Shown here piece by piece: positions 9,458 through 17,614 of a stretch of 64,000 nt of DNA (position 1 is its first letter; each line of letters starts with the position of its first letter). This stretch comes from Bifidobacterium sp. (GTDB taxonomy: Bacteria; Actinomycetota; Actinomycetes; Actinomycetales; Bifidobacteriaceae). A program made the translations under genes and the position numbers. The stretch lies in the NCBI GenBank assembly GCA_024104275.1, contig JAGGHK010000005.1, positions 1 to 64,000 on the forward strand, in the 5' to 3' direction. A model generated the notes under the pieces. The model worked only from the letters and a program-made list of their open reading frames with translations. It was not told the origin of the DNA and made no database searches.

Positions 9458-9605
9458 GAAAGTGCGCACGAAATAGTTCAAAAGTCTTGTGAAAACGTGT
9501 AGATAAAGTATCAAAATATCTATGAAAGTGTGCATAAATTAAGCTGATTCCCCCATGAAAACGTGTAGAATATAGATAGATTTAGGCATGAAAACGTGCA
9601 ATAAC
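9458..9605 (+). repeat. Iteron array B: five copies at exact 33-bp spacing
   Basis: Variants of GAAAACGTGTAGATAA begin at 9458, 9491, 9524, 9557 and 9590, every offset being exactly 33 bp (about three helical turns). The copies are GAAAGTGCGCACGAAA, GAAAACGTGTAGATAA, GAAAGTGTGCATAAAT, GAAAACGTGTAGAATA and GAAAACGTGCAATAAC. The last copy ends about 35 bases before the ATG of ATPase B. The motif is unrelated to those before the other four ATPases. Confidence 0.85.
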
Positions 9606-9638
9606 AGCACAAAAGCGTTGAAATAAGGCGGAAACGGC

Positions 9639-10961
9639 ATGAAAAGACAATTGATGGCAAAACTGGCTGAATGGAAAGATGACCCGCATCGCAAACCACT
9701 GGTACTTGACGGTGCCCGCCAAACTGGCAAAACATGGCTCGCTCAGGAATTTGGACGTACTCATTTCAAACATCTTGCCTACGTCTCACTCCAAGACAAC
9801 GAGGCTATGCAAACACTGTTCGAAGGCTCATTGCTCCCGGAACGCCTCATACCCGGCATCGCGCTGGCCGCAGGAACGAAAATCAACCCAAATGATACCC
9901 TCATCGTGCTCGACGAGGTTCAAGAAGTGCCGCGAGCGGTGGAATCGTTGAAATACTTTGCCGAAAACGCGTCAGAGTATCCGATCATCGCCACCGGTTC
10001 CACGCTCGGCATTACCATTCACCGCAACGTTTCGTTCCCCGTTGGCAAAGTCGACATGCTCCGCCTGTATCCGCTGACGTTCCGCGAGTTCCTCGATGCC
10101 TGCGGACAAGACGAGCTGCTGCAGATTCTCGACAATGCCGACACCGATATGATGACGGTATTCCACGAGAAGTTCATGGAGTTCTTGAAATATTACGTAG
10201 TCGTTGGCGGCATGCCTGAAGCCGTGCAGACTTTCGTCAATACCTATCCGGGGGTTGATTTCGCTGCTATCACGCGCGTCCAAGCCGCCATCGAACACGG
10301 CTATCGCAGCGACTTCTCGAAATATCCAGATGACATGCCGCAAGGGTTTCCGCTGAGGCTGACGCAATTGTGGGATTCGCTGCCCCGCCAGCTTTCGCAC
10401 GAAAACAAGAAATTCGCGTATAGCGCCATCAAGAAAGGCGCACGCGGGCGCGAATACGACCTTGTGATCCAGCGCTTGCAGGATTCGTCACTCGTCACGA
10501 AAATTCCGCGGGTGCAAACCGTCGAATACCCGCTGGCGATGTTCGAGGATCAATCAGCCTTCAAACTTTTCGTACTTGATGTGGGACTTCTGCGCGAAAT
10601 GAGTGGCATCGCACCGCAAGTCATCCTCAACGGCGATGAAGTGTTCCGCACTGCCAAAGGCGCACTAGCCGAGCAACTCGTTTGCCAAGAGCTCATCGCT
10701 GCCGATTTCACGCCATATTACTGGACCGATACCAACGCCACCCACGAACTTGACTTCATCATCCAGCTCGTCGACAAAGTCGTGCCCATCGAGGTAAAAG
10801 CCGGCACCAACCTCACTGCCGCCAGCCTCAAATACGCGATGAAAAAGTTCGATCTTCCGTCCGCCGTCCGTTTCTCGTCCCTCGCTCCGCGTCACGATGG
10901 CACTATCTACGATTTGCCGCTGTATGCCATAAGCGTGCTGGGAAAAATGGCAAACCGGTAA
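9639..10961 (+). CDS. AAA+ ATPase with DUF4143 nuclease-like domain (paralogue B)
   Basis: This 440-residue COG1373 protein has Walker A GARQTGKT at 25-32 and Walker B L-I-V-L-D-E-V-Q at 88-95. The C-terminal PD-(D/E)XK-like core keeps H-E-L-D-F-I-I followed by P-I-E-V-K-A-G near 383-389. Its N-terminal ATPase core aligns with paralogue C, but the middle third differs. AAGGCGG nine bases upstream supports the ATG start. It is followed after 73 bases by a broken abiH on the same strand, so the two may once have formed a defence-type pair. The function is not known; autoregulation through array B is inferred. Confidence 0.85.
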   Translation: MKRQLMAKLAEWKDDPHRKPLVLDGARQTGKTWLAQEFGRTHFKHLAYVSLQDNEAMQTLFEGSLLPERLIPGIALAAGTKINPNDTLIVLDEVQEVPRAVESLKYFAENASEYPIIATGSTLGITIHRNVSFPVGKVDMLRLYPLTFREFLDACGQDELLQILDNADTDMMTVFHEKFMEFLKYYVVVGGMPEAVQTFVNTYPGVDFAAITRVQAAIEHGYRSDFSKYPDDMPQGFPLRLTQLWDSLPRQLSHENKKFAYSAIKKGARGREYDLVIQRLQDSSLVTKIPRVQTVEYPLAMFEDQSAFKLFVLDVGLLREMSGIAPQVILNGDEVFRTAKGALAEQLVCQELIAADFTPYYWTDTNATHELDFIIQLVDKVVPIEVKAGTNLTAASLKYAMKKFDLPSAVRFSSLAPRHDGTIYDLPLYAISVLGKMANR

Positions 10962-11034
10962 AGTATGACTCATCATCTATCAAAGCGTACACTTGATTCA
11001 GAGTAAATTACTGAACAAAGAAAGCTTAATAACT

Positions 11035-11437
11035 ATGAATCAGCTTATCGTTTTAGGTAACGGATTCGATATCGCCTGTGGATTAAAATCTTCTTATCCT
11101 AATTTTTTTTAGAGATCGATATAGCCTTCATCACTGGAATACGGAAAATAATGATGATAATCAGTTATCTAAAGATAGGCAACTGGTAAACCATATGCTC
11201 TCTGAAACAAAGCACATCGGAACAGAATTTTGGAATCTTGATTCTCCAACAATTTGGGATTTAGTATTTTTATTGGATCATAAATATGGCTATACCAATA
11301 GAAGACGCACAAGAAAATCTGCCGAGACCTGGTGTGATGTTGAAACTCTTATCCAGCAATTGTTAAATTTTTGGCATATAGGAAAAAATATCTATTCTCG
11401 CGATTTAAAAACTAATAGTTTTCATACTACCAGCTGA
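11035..11437 (+). pseudogene. AbiH-family fragment, frame broken at an eight-T run
   Basis: The frame starting at 11035 reads M-N-Q-L-I-V-L-G-N-G-F-D-I-A-C-G-L, the typical N-terminus of AbiH-type abortive-infection proteins. It stops at TAG (11110-11112) right after a run of eight T (11103-11110). One extra T would join it to a frame running to TGA at 11437 (R-D-R-Y-S-L..., S-P-T-I-W-D-L-V-F-L-L-D). Even repaired it would have only about 134 residues, far short of the usual AbiH length, and its end overlaps the convergent ATPase C. It is therefore truncated as well as frameshifted. The region is AT-rich, consistent with acquired DNA. Confidence 0.7.
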
Positions 11438-12642
11438 GCAACGTCATCCATCGTAAGCAACCTGCCGAAACGGGTGTTGAGGGGTTGATCGCCGCCGTAG
11501 ACGACGATGCGGCGGTCGGTGGGCAGGCCGATGGTTTCGCCTAGCTCGTCGACCCGCGCAAAGGCGTGCAAATCGTAGGTGGCAGAAGCCTTGACCTCTA
11601 CCAGATATTGGACTTCGCCGCCCTTTTCGACAATCAGGTCGACTTCCTTTTGGTTGGTGTCGCGCCAGAAATAGAGGGTCGGCTTGCGGCCGCGCACATA
11701 GTATTCCTTGGCGACCGCATTGATCACCGTATTCTCGAAAAGCGGCCCGCGATACTTGCTCAGCGCGAGGCTTTCCGGCGAATCGATGCCCAGCAGGTAG
11801 GCGGCAAGCCCGGTGTCGTAGAAGTACAGTTTCGGGGTCTTCACCAATCGCTTGCCATAATTCTTGTAATATGGATAGATTCGATAGACGATGAAGCTGG
11901 ATTCCAGCACAGAAAGCCAGTCCTCAACCGTTTTCCTGTCGATTTCGCAAGCCTTGGCCAACGCCGAATAATTGAGCAGCTCGCCGTCCCGCACCGCACA
12001 TTGCACCAAAAAGTTCTCGAACGCCGCCAGCTTGCGCACGCCGAGCTCAGCGCGGACGTCGCGCTCGAGGTAGGTGTTGATATAGTTCGGGAAATAGTCG
12101 GCCGGCTTGATTGTGGAATCGTAAAGCCGCGGATAACCGCCCCGCCACATCCATTCGTCCATCGCTCCAGGACTTCTGCCGGCATCCTTGAGCTCTGCCC
12201 GAGAGAAGGGCATAAGGTAGAGTAAGGCCACACGGCCAGCGAGTGATTGCGAGATGGACTTCATCAACAGAAAATTCTGCGAACCGGAAAGAATGAACTG
12301 CCCAGGCTCCTGCCGACGTTCATCGACAATGCCCTGCAAGTACGAAAAGAGCTCCGGCACCCGCTGTGCCTCATCGAAAATGACGTGATTATCGTACTGG
12401 CTAAAGAACGTGTCGGGATCGGCCTGCGCAAGCGCGCGCAGTTTCGGATTTTCGAGCGAAACGTAGGTATAGTCGCTGAAGATCTCACGCAGCAGGGTGG
12501 TTTTGCCGGTCTGGCGTGCACCGGTAAGCGAGATGACAGGAAACTGTTCAGCCAATTCCCTCATTTTCGCCGTGATTTTCCGAGGAACCATCTTCGTGCT
12601 GACTTTACTCATGATTGGCCTATTCTCAACGATTGCTGGCAC
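11422..12642 (-). CDS. AAA+ ATPase with DUF4143 nuclease-like domain (paralogue C)
   Basis: A 406-residue COG1373 ATPase. Walker A is GARQTGKT at 41-48 and Walker B is V-I-F-D-E-A-Q near 87-93, with S-G-S-Q near 119. A recognisable wHTH lies around 219-255 (L-N-Y-S-A-L-A-K-A-C-E-I-D-R-K-T-V-E-D-W). The nuclease-like core has F-E-N, E-V-D-L-I-V and V-E-V-K-A-S. The start shown is GTG at 12642; an ATG at 12612 is also possible. The GTG lies just past the first copy of its 23-bp repeat array, whose sequence supplies the GGAATAG-like ribosome binding site. It is divergent from the Fic gene and convergent with the abiH remnant. Confidence 0.85.
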   Translation of the reverse strand: MPAIVENRPIMSKVSTKMVPRKITAKMRELAEQFPVISLTGARQTGKTTLLREIFSDYTYVSLENPKLRALAQADPDTFFSQYDNHVIFDEAQRVPELFSYLQGIVDERRQEPGQFILSGSQNFLLMKSISQSLAGRVALLYLMPFSRAELKDAGRSPGAMDEWMWRGGYPRLYDSTIKPADYFPNYINTYLERDVRAELGVRKLAAFENFLVQCAVRDGELLNYSALAKACEIDRKTVEDWLSVLESSFIVYRIYPYYKNYGKRLVKTPKLYFYDTGLAAYLLGIDSPESLALSKYRGPLFENTVINAVAKEYYVRGRKPTLYFWRDTNQKEVDLIVEKGGEVQYLVEVKASATYDLHAFARVDELGETIGLPTDRRIVVYGGDQPLNTRFGRLLTMDDVAQLVV

Positions 12643-12647
12643 CTATT

Positions 12648-12777
12648 CCACAATTAACATAGATGCTACTACCCAATTAGCATAAACCCTACTCCACAAT
12701 TAACATAACCCCTACTCCACAATTAACATAACCCCTACTCCACAATTAACATAACCCCTACTCCACAATTAACATAA
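12648..12777 (-). repeat. Iteron array C: six 23-bp tandem repeats
   Basis: CCACAATTAACATAA plus the spacer CCCCTACT makes a 23-bp unit. Copies begin at 12648, 12671 (diverged: ACCCAATTAGCATAA), 12694, 12717, 12740 and 12763; the last four 15-bp cores are identical. The period matches arrays A and D although the sequence does not. In gene direction the core is TTATGTTAATTGTGG. It is a direct tandem repeat without spacers of differing sequence, so it is not CRISPR. Confidence 0.9.
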
Positions 12778-12857
12778 ATATCGGGGTTTAAACAGCAACG
12801 AAGATATCAAGTTAGTTTATTCCATTAAACAACTTTCAGAGAGCTTTATCACCCTAT

Positions 12858-13099
12858 CTAACGGTTGATTTCATGCAAAATCGACAGTTAGATAGCTAAT
12901 TCGACCACTCTAAAGTGCGAAAAATACCAAAATCACTCTTTAGCGCTTCAAAATTCATCCATTAAAGCATGAAATCAGTCAAAATCGATGCTTAGCACGC
13001 CATAAGCGACGCTCTAAAGTGCGGAAATAGCCAAAATCGTCATTTAGAGGTATCATTTAAGCCACCTAAATGATGATTTTGAAAGAAATCGGTATTTAT
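12858..13099 (+). repeat. Fic operator array: five quasi-palindromes at exact 52-bp spacing
   Basis: Each unit has an outer left arm CTAA(A)G, a core AAAATC and a right arm (C)TTTAG. Left arms start at 12858, 12910, 12962, 13014 and 13066. Cores start at 12877, 12929, 12981, 13033 and 13085 (the last is GAAATC). Right arms follow at 12887, 12939, 12991, 13043 and 13095. All offsets are 52 bp, about five helical turns. The fifth right arm (TTTAT) overlaps the ATG of the Fic gene at 13098, so occupancy would cover its start. Confidence 0.85.
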
Positions 13100-14336
13100 G
13101 AAATATAACGATATCGCCACCGAATTCCATGCAAGCTCGACAACGCAACAACCCGTCGAATTCGCCGAACAGGAATACCAACGCCGTTTGCAGCTCCCCT
13201 CCACTTTCTCAACCGACATTGTGCTTGACGGGCGGCATAAAGTCTTTGCTGTCCTGTTTCAAGAATCAATCATACTCATCGACAATATCCTGCGCCAAGA
13301 AACGCATGTCGAGCAAACATGGAACGAATTGCCGGGAATCGCCAAAGACGCTTATATGCAAGGTCTGCTGACTGAAGAACTACTGAGCACCAACCAGATG
13401 GAAGGTATAAGGTCAACTCGGCAAGAGGTCACAACAGCCCTACAATCCGTCAAAGACCCAGCTTCGCACACACGATTCAGTGAATTCGCCAAGCTCTACA
13501 CAGCCATCTACACCGACAAGTCCCGGCATCTGCCGAAAACGCTAGACGATATCCGCAGCATCTACGACAAGGTCGTGGACGGCGAGCTGGCGGACGAGGA
13601 CGAACCGGATGGTAAGTTGTTCCGCACAGGCTACGTCGGCGTCCACGATACGACAACCGGCCGCGAGATACATCGCGGTCTATCCGGCGAAGAAAACATT
13701 CAGGCCGCGCTTACCCAAATGCTCGCGTTCATGAGCCAAGGCGACATGCCCTCACTGCTCAAAGCAATCATCTGCCACGACGTCTTCGAGAACATCCACC
13801 CGTTCTATGACGGCAACGGAAGGACGGGAAGGTTCCTTCTCGCGCTGCAATTACGCGAATATCTTTCCGCGCCTACTGCTTTGTCGCTAAGCCCGGTAAT
13901 CGCCGAAAACAAGCTAGAGTATTACAAGTCGCTCGAGGGAGCCCAGAAAAAGATAAATTGCTCGGAGACCTCATTCTTCGTGTGCCGGATGCTCCGGTTC
14001 ATCCAAACCGCCCAGCATCAACTCGATGAAAATCTAAGCGAAAAAAATTCAGCTTTGCAGATTGCCTACGATAAGGAAAATCAGTACATACAAACCGAAA
14101 AGCTTGACATAACGTCAGATCGCATACTTTACATGCTGATTCAGCAGCGCCTTTTCCAATCCGGAAAGCCTACTCTGACCAGAGCGGAAATCTCGCGAAC
14201 TCTGGGTATCGGCATGTCAAAAACCGGTAACCGACTGAACAATCTTGAGAGACGAGAACTCATATCCACTGTCGGTAAACGACCGATATATTATGAACTT
14301 TCTGATAAAGCCTGCGAATTATTTGGAATTGCTTGA
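13098..14336 (+). CDS. Fic-domain protein with C-terminal winged helix
   Basis: A 412-residue Fic protein, predicted to transfer AMP or a related nucleotide group to a target hydroxyl. The active-site motif H-P-F-Y-D-G-N-G-R-T-G-R is intact at 234-245. An N-terminal Fic_N-type region carries T-N-Q-M-E-G at 98-103, matching the inhibitory (S/T)xxxE(G/N) helix of self-inhibited Fic enzymes. A winged helix at about 345-405 (S-R-T-L-G-I-G-M-S-K-T-G-N-R-L) could bind DNA. It is divergent from ATPase C and has its own 52-bp-phased array overlapping the start, so autoregulation is likely. The target protein cannot be read from the sequence. Confidence 0.9.
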   Translation: MKYNDIATEFHASSTTQQPVEFAEQEYQRRLQLPSTFSTDIVLDGRHKVFAVLFQESIILIDNILRQETHVEQTWNELPGIAKDAYMQGLLTEELLSTNQMEGIRSTRQEVTTALQSVKDPASHTRFSEFAKLYTAIYTDKSRHLPKTLDDIRSIYDKVVDGELADEDEPDGKLFRTGYVGVHDTTTGREIHRGLSGEENIQAALTQMLAFMSQGDMPSLLKAIICHDVFENIHPFYDGNGRTGRFLLALQLREYLSAPTALSLSPVIAENKLEYYKSLEGAQKKINCSETSFFVCRMLRFIQTAQHQLDENLSEKNSALQIAYDKENQYIQTEKLDITSDRILYMLIQQRLFQSGKPTLTRAEISRTLGIGMSKTGNRLNNLERRELISTVGKRPIYYELSDKACELFGIA

Positions 14337-14388
14337 CGAAAGCGATTCGACAACTTTCCATATAAATTTAGTTATTCCCAACACACAA

Positions 14389-14421
14389 AAGACCTCCGCC
14401 GGAATCAGCCGGGGAGGTCTT
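14389..14421. terminator. Bidirectional terminator between fic and the AhpF-like gene
   Basis: AAGACCTCC (14389-14397) pairs with GGAGGTCTT (14413-14421), with further G-C pairing inward. It lies between two convergent genes and has an A run on the left side, which reads as U in the opposite direction. Confidence 0.75.
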
Positions 14422-14519
14422 GAGAATGGTCAAGCGGAATCCGGTGAACGGACTCCGCAAGTGAGATAATTCAGGCCGCAAAACCCGAAATTGTTGATTT
14501 TGCGCCAGTTACCGGACAA

Positions 14520-16337
14520 CTAAGCTTCGTCGAGGAGATCGAGCATTTGCGGGACCGTCTTCTTGCCGAACTCGATCTTTTGCGAGGTCTTGCCGGAAGC
14601 ATCGGTCTTGTTGACGACGATGCAGGGGACGCTCATCGCACCGTACTGCTTCTGCAGCTCGGGGAAGTGCGAGATGTCGTACGCCTCGGCCTTCACCCTC
14701 GGGTTGCCGGCGGCGATGCGCTGCGAAGAGAGCACCGTGGTCGGGCACATCGTGCAGGTCAGCGAGACGAGTACCATCACATCGGTGGTGCCACCGTCCG
14801 CGTCGAGCTTTTCGATACGCTGCTGGGTGTCGCTGTCGACGGACTGGCCAGGACCGGCCGCATTGTAGAGCGCGAGCACGAACGAATTGAATTCATGGCC
14901 GCTCGGCACGCCATGGAACGCAAGACCAGTCGGCTGCAACGAGCCGTCGGCGCCAACCTTGCACAAACGTACGCACGGACGGGCCATCGGCATCACACCT
15001 TCGACGTCGAACTTGGCACGGCCTTCCGCATCTTCCTCGCCCTCAGCAGGTTCGGGAGCGACAATGGCAGAAAGCTTGCCGCCGCTCAAGCCCACCAGTT
15101 CGTCGATGAAGCCCTTGAGCTCCTGCGAGAGCTTGGTCTTGTCGAGCGAAAGCTCAAGCACGAGCGGCTGGCTCATGCGACCGAAGACCACATCGAGCTG
15201 CTTGCGAATGGCATCATCGAAGAACCCGGAGGTCTTGACGGGACCTGTGGCCTGGCCGCTAGCACCAGCGGCATCCGAAGCAGCAGCCGGAGCCGGGGAA
15301 GTACCGGAATTGGCGGCTTTCCTAGCTTGCTCAGCTTCGCGCTGTTCGTAATTCGAGCTGGTCGGGCGAGGCGGCACAAGGCCGGTTTTCTCGCTCAGAT
15401 CCTTGGCGTAACGCTCAAGTTCCACGCCCGCGACGGCACCGTCGGAAACGGCGGTGACCACCTGGCGCAGGTTCTTCTCGCGCAGGTCACCGGCAGCGTA
15501 AACCCCGGCGGCGGAAGTCTCGAGATAATCGTGCGTGATGACGTAGCCGTGGTCGTCCAGATCGATGACACTCTTCAAGATGTCAGTCTGCGGCACATAG
15601 CCCGCAAAGACGAAAACACCGAAGTTCTTGCTCTTGGTCGGTTTCCATTCCGTGTCTTCGCCGGTTTTGCGGTTATGGAACACGGCGCTGACCAAGCCAC
15701 CTTCGCCGGCCGAAACCGACTTCATTTCGGTATTGTAATGAATCTCGATATTGGGGTCGTTCTTGGCCTCGTTGGAAACCGAAGCATCACAAGTGAAATC
15801 ATCGCCGCGCGCCAGAATGGTGACCTTGCTGGCATATTTGGTGAGGAACACGGACTCTTCGGCAGCAGAGAAACCGCCACCGACGACGATGACCTCCATG
15901 CCGTTGAAGAATTCGCCATCACAGGTCGCGCAATAGGAAATGCCGCGGCCGGCGTATTCGGCCTCGCCCTGGAAGCCGATCTTGCGCGGATTCGCACCCG
16001 TCGCCACCAGAATACCGAAGGTTTTGAGGTCGCCGCGGTTGGTGTGCACTGTCTTGATGTCGCCTTCAACATCGAGCCCGGTGGCGTTCGCCGCCATGAA
16101 CTCGGCGCCGAAATCCTCGGCCTGCCGGCGCATGGTCTCGGTCAATGTACGGCCGTCGGTCTTGGCGATGCCAGGATAGTTCACCACCTCATTGGTGATG
16201 GTGATCTGGCCGCCGTACTCTTCCTTTTCGAGGATGAGCACGCGATACCGAGCACGTGCGAGATAGAGACCGGCGGTAAGACCCGCAGGCCCGCCGCCAA
16301 TCACCACAACGTCGTACAAATCGTCTTGTTGTTTCAT
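14520..16337 (-). CDS. AhpF-like peroxiredoxin reductase with permuted domain order (TrxR + AhpF N-terminal domain)
   Basis: A flavoprotein that should pass electrons from NAD(P)H to the adjacent AhpC. Residues 1-315 form a low-molecular-weight thioredoxin reductase: G-G-G-P-A-G-L-T-A-G for FAD near 14, redox C-A-T-C-D near 138 and an NADPH-binding G-G-G-F-S-A-A-E-E. An Ala/Ser linker follows. Residues ~375-605 then match the double-thioredoxin domain that sits at the N-terminus of classical AhpF (G-H-E-F-N-S-F-V-L-A-L, redox C-T-M-C-P, V-P-C-I-V-V-N). The electron-relay domain is therefore at the opposite end. I chose the ATG at 16337 (M-K-Q-Q) because AAAGGA precedes it; the frame stays open upstream to 16388. 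It is transcribed in the same direction as ahpC, about 215 bases downstream. Confidence 0.88.
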   Translation of the reverse strand: MKQQDDLYDVVVIGGGPAGLTAGLYLARARYRVLILEKEEYGGQITITNEVVNYPGIAKTDGRTLTETMRRQAEDFGAEFMAANATGLDVEGDIKTVHTNRGDLKTFGILVATGANPRKIGFQGEAEYAGRGISYCATCDGEFFNGMEVIVVGGGFSAAEESVFLTKYASKVTILARGDDFTCDASVSNEAKNDPNIEIHYNTEMKSVSAGEGGLVSAVFHNRKTGEDTEWKPTKSKNFGVFVFAGYVPQTDILKSVIDLDDHGYVITHDYLETSAAGVYAAGDLREKNLRQVVTAVSDGAVAGVELERYAKDLSEKTGLVPPRPTSSNYEQREAEQARKAANSGTSPAPAAASDAAGASGQATGPVKTSGFFDDAIRKQLDVVFGRMSQPLVLELSLDKTKLSQELKGFIDELVGLSGGKLSAIVAPEPAEGEEDAEGRAKFDVEGVMPMARPCVRLCKVGADGSLQPTGLAFHGVPSGHEFNSFVLALYNAAGPGQSVDSDTQQRIEKLDADGGTTDVMVLVSLTCTMCPTTVLSSQRIAAGNPRVKAEAYDISHFPELQKQYGAMSVPCIVVNKTDASGKTSQKIEFGKKTVPQMLDLLDEA

Positions 16338-16392
16338 AATTTCCTTTGACATCCATTCCTGCCGCACGCCGCCGCCGGACCAATCCATGCTA

Positions 16393-16530
16393 TTCCGCCA
16401 TATTCAAGCCACTGACACAACCTAAGCGGCGGGAAAATGGCGGAAAAATAAAAATGCGCCATATTCAAGCCACTGAGCACGTCTAAACGGCCCAAAAATG
16501 GCGGAAACGAAATGGAATAGCCTAAGCCGC
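16393..16530. repeat. Alternating intergenic repeat, locus II
   Basis: Between ahpC and the AhpF-like gene are four good units of the window-wide family in alternating orientation: TTCCGCCATATTCAAGCCACT split over 16393-16413, AAGCGGCGGGAAAATGGCGG from 16424, TGCGCCATATTCAAGCCACT from 16455 and AAACGGCCCAAAAATGGCGG from 16485. A partial fifth lies at 16512-16530. Starts are about 30-31 bp apart. Confidence 0.75.
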
Positions 16531-16551
16531 GCCGCCAGAATCGGGAATCGA

Positions 16552-17115
16552 TCAGAGCTGGCCGACGAGGTCGAGGCTCGGGGCGATGGTTTCGTCACCC
16601 GGCTCCCACTTCGCAGGGCAGACCTGATCGCCGTGCTCGTAAACGAACTGAGAGGCCTCGACGCGGCGCAGAATCTCTTCCGCGTTGCGGCCGACGTTGG
16701 AGGAAATGACTTCGTAGGCCACAACCTTGCCTTCGGGGCTCAGGATGAAATCGCCGCGCTCGGCCTGACCGTTGACCTCGTCGTAGCTGTCGAGATCGCG
16801 GGAAAGCGTGTTGGTGGGGTCGGCGACCATCGGGAACTGGATCTTCGCGATCTTCTCGTTGGCCTCATGCCAGGCCTTGTGGACGAACTCGGTGTCGTGG
16901 GAGACGCCGTAGATCTCGCAGCCGGCCTTCTTGAACTCGTCGTAGTGGTCAGCGAGATCCTCGAGCTCGGTGGGGCAGACGAAGCTGAAATCGTTCGGAT
17001 AGAAGAAGATCAGAGACCAGTGACCGAGCACATCCGCCTTGGTGAGCTTGCTGAACTGGTTGTCCTGATAGATGTTGGCCGTGAAATCGGTCAACTCATG
17101 CTGAAGCATGGTCAT
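16552..17115 (-). CDS. ahpC: Alkyl hydroperoxide reductase peroxiredoxin subunit
   Basis: A 187-residue typical two-Cys peroxiredoxin, the usual length. The peroxidatic Cys lies in F-V-C-P-T-E near residue 49 and the resolving Cys in V-C-P-A-K-W near 167. It reduces hydrogen peroxide and organic peroxides in the cytoplasm. The AhpF-like reductase downstream on the same strand is its evident partner, which matters in an anaerobe without catalase. GAGG eight bases upstream supports the first ATG; a second ATG two codons later is possible. Confidence 0.96.
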   Translation of the reverse strand: MTMLQHELTDFTANIYQDNQFSKLTKADVLGHWSLIFFYPNDFSFVCPTELEDLADHYDEFKKAGCEIYGVSHDTEFVHKAWHEANEKIAKIQFPMVADPTNTLSRDLDSYDEVNGQAERGDFILSPEGKVVAYEVISSNVGRNAEEILRRVEASQFVYEHGDQVCPAKWEPGDETIAPSLDLVGQL

Positions 17116-17614
17116 AGCCTGTACCTCTTTACCTCGAAACCTAATGACTTGCGTGTACGCGCGATTCTGGCCTTATATGTTCCGTTTGACGCCCTTTATG
17201 AACGTTCGCAACCATAACCCAGCACCTTGCAGGAGCGCCTGTGGAACCATTTATCGCCGTAACAGCATCATGGTAACGCCGAAAACCGCAATATCTACAG
17301 TCGTTCTGCGCCTAAAGACACATCTTTTCGCCAGCCGCAATCAACGCTGGTTCATTAGGATACGCATAGGCCATAAGTATGTAATAAACAGATAAGTTAT
17401 TATCTATTGTAATAATTTGCTCAGGTTGCGAACGTTTATTTTGTGCGATTTAATTATCTTATATAGAAATATAACTATTTATAATACTTTAGATATGGCT
17501 GATCCCATGGATTCAGGACATTGCGCAACCCCATAAAAGTGACGCGGCAAGAGGGTAACGTTGAGCACAATAGCTTTTGCTTGTTCGGCGTTCGCACCTG
17601 GAAGGAACCTGAAA
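17116..17614. other. Divergent intergenic region, ahpC / carbonic anhydrase
   Basis: About 500 bases, becoming very AT-rich at 17370-17500. Promoters for both flanking genes must be here. I see no convincing gene or repeat. A TTG-initiated extension of the carbonic anhydrase frame from 17561 has no ribosome binding site and was not used. Confidence 0.4.

Noticed and set aside
12648..12777. Possible CRISPR array
   Set aside because: Units are contiguous 23-bp tandem repeats with 8-bp constant spacers and no unique spacer sequences; no cas genes nearby.
14547..16349. A 600-codon open frame opposite the AhpF-like gene
   Set aside because: Shadow of a real flavoprotein gene; no recognisable domain or ribosome binding site.
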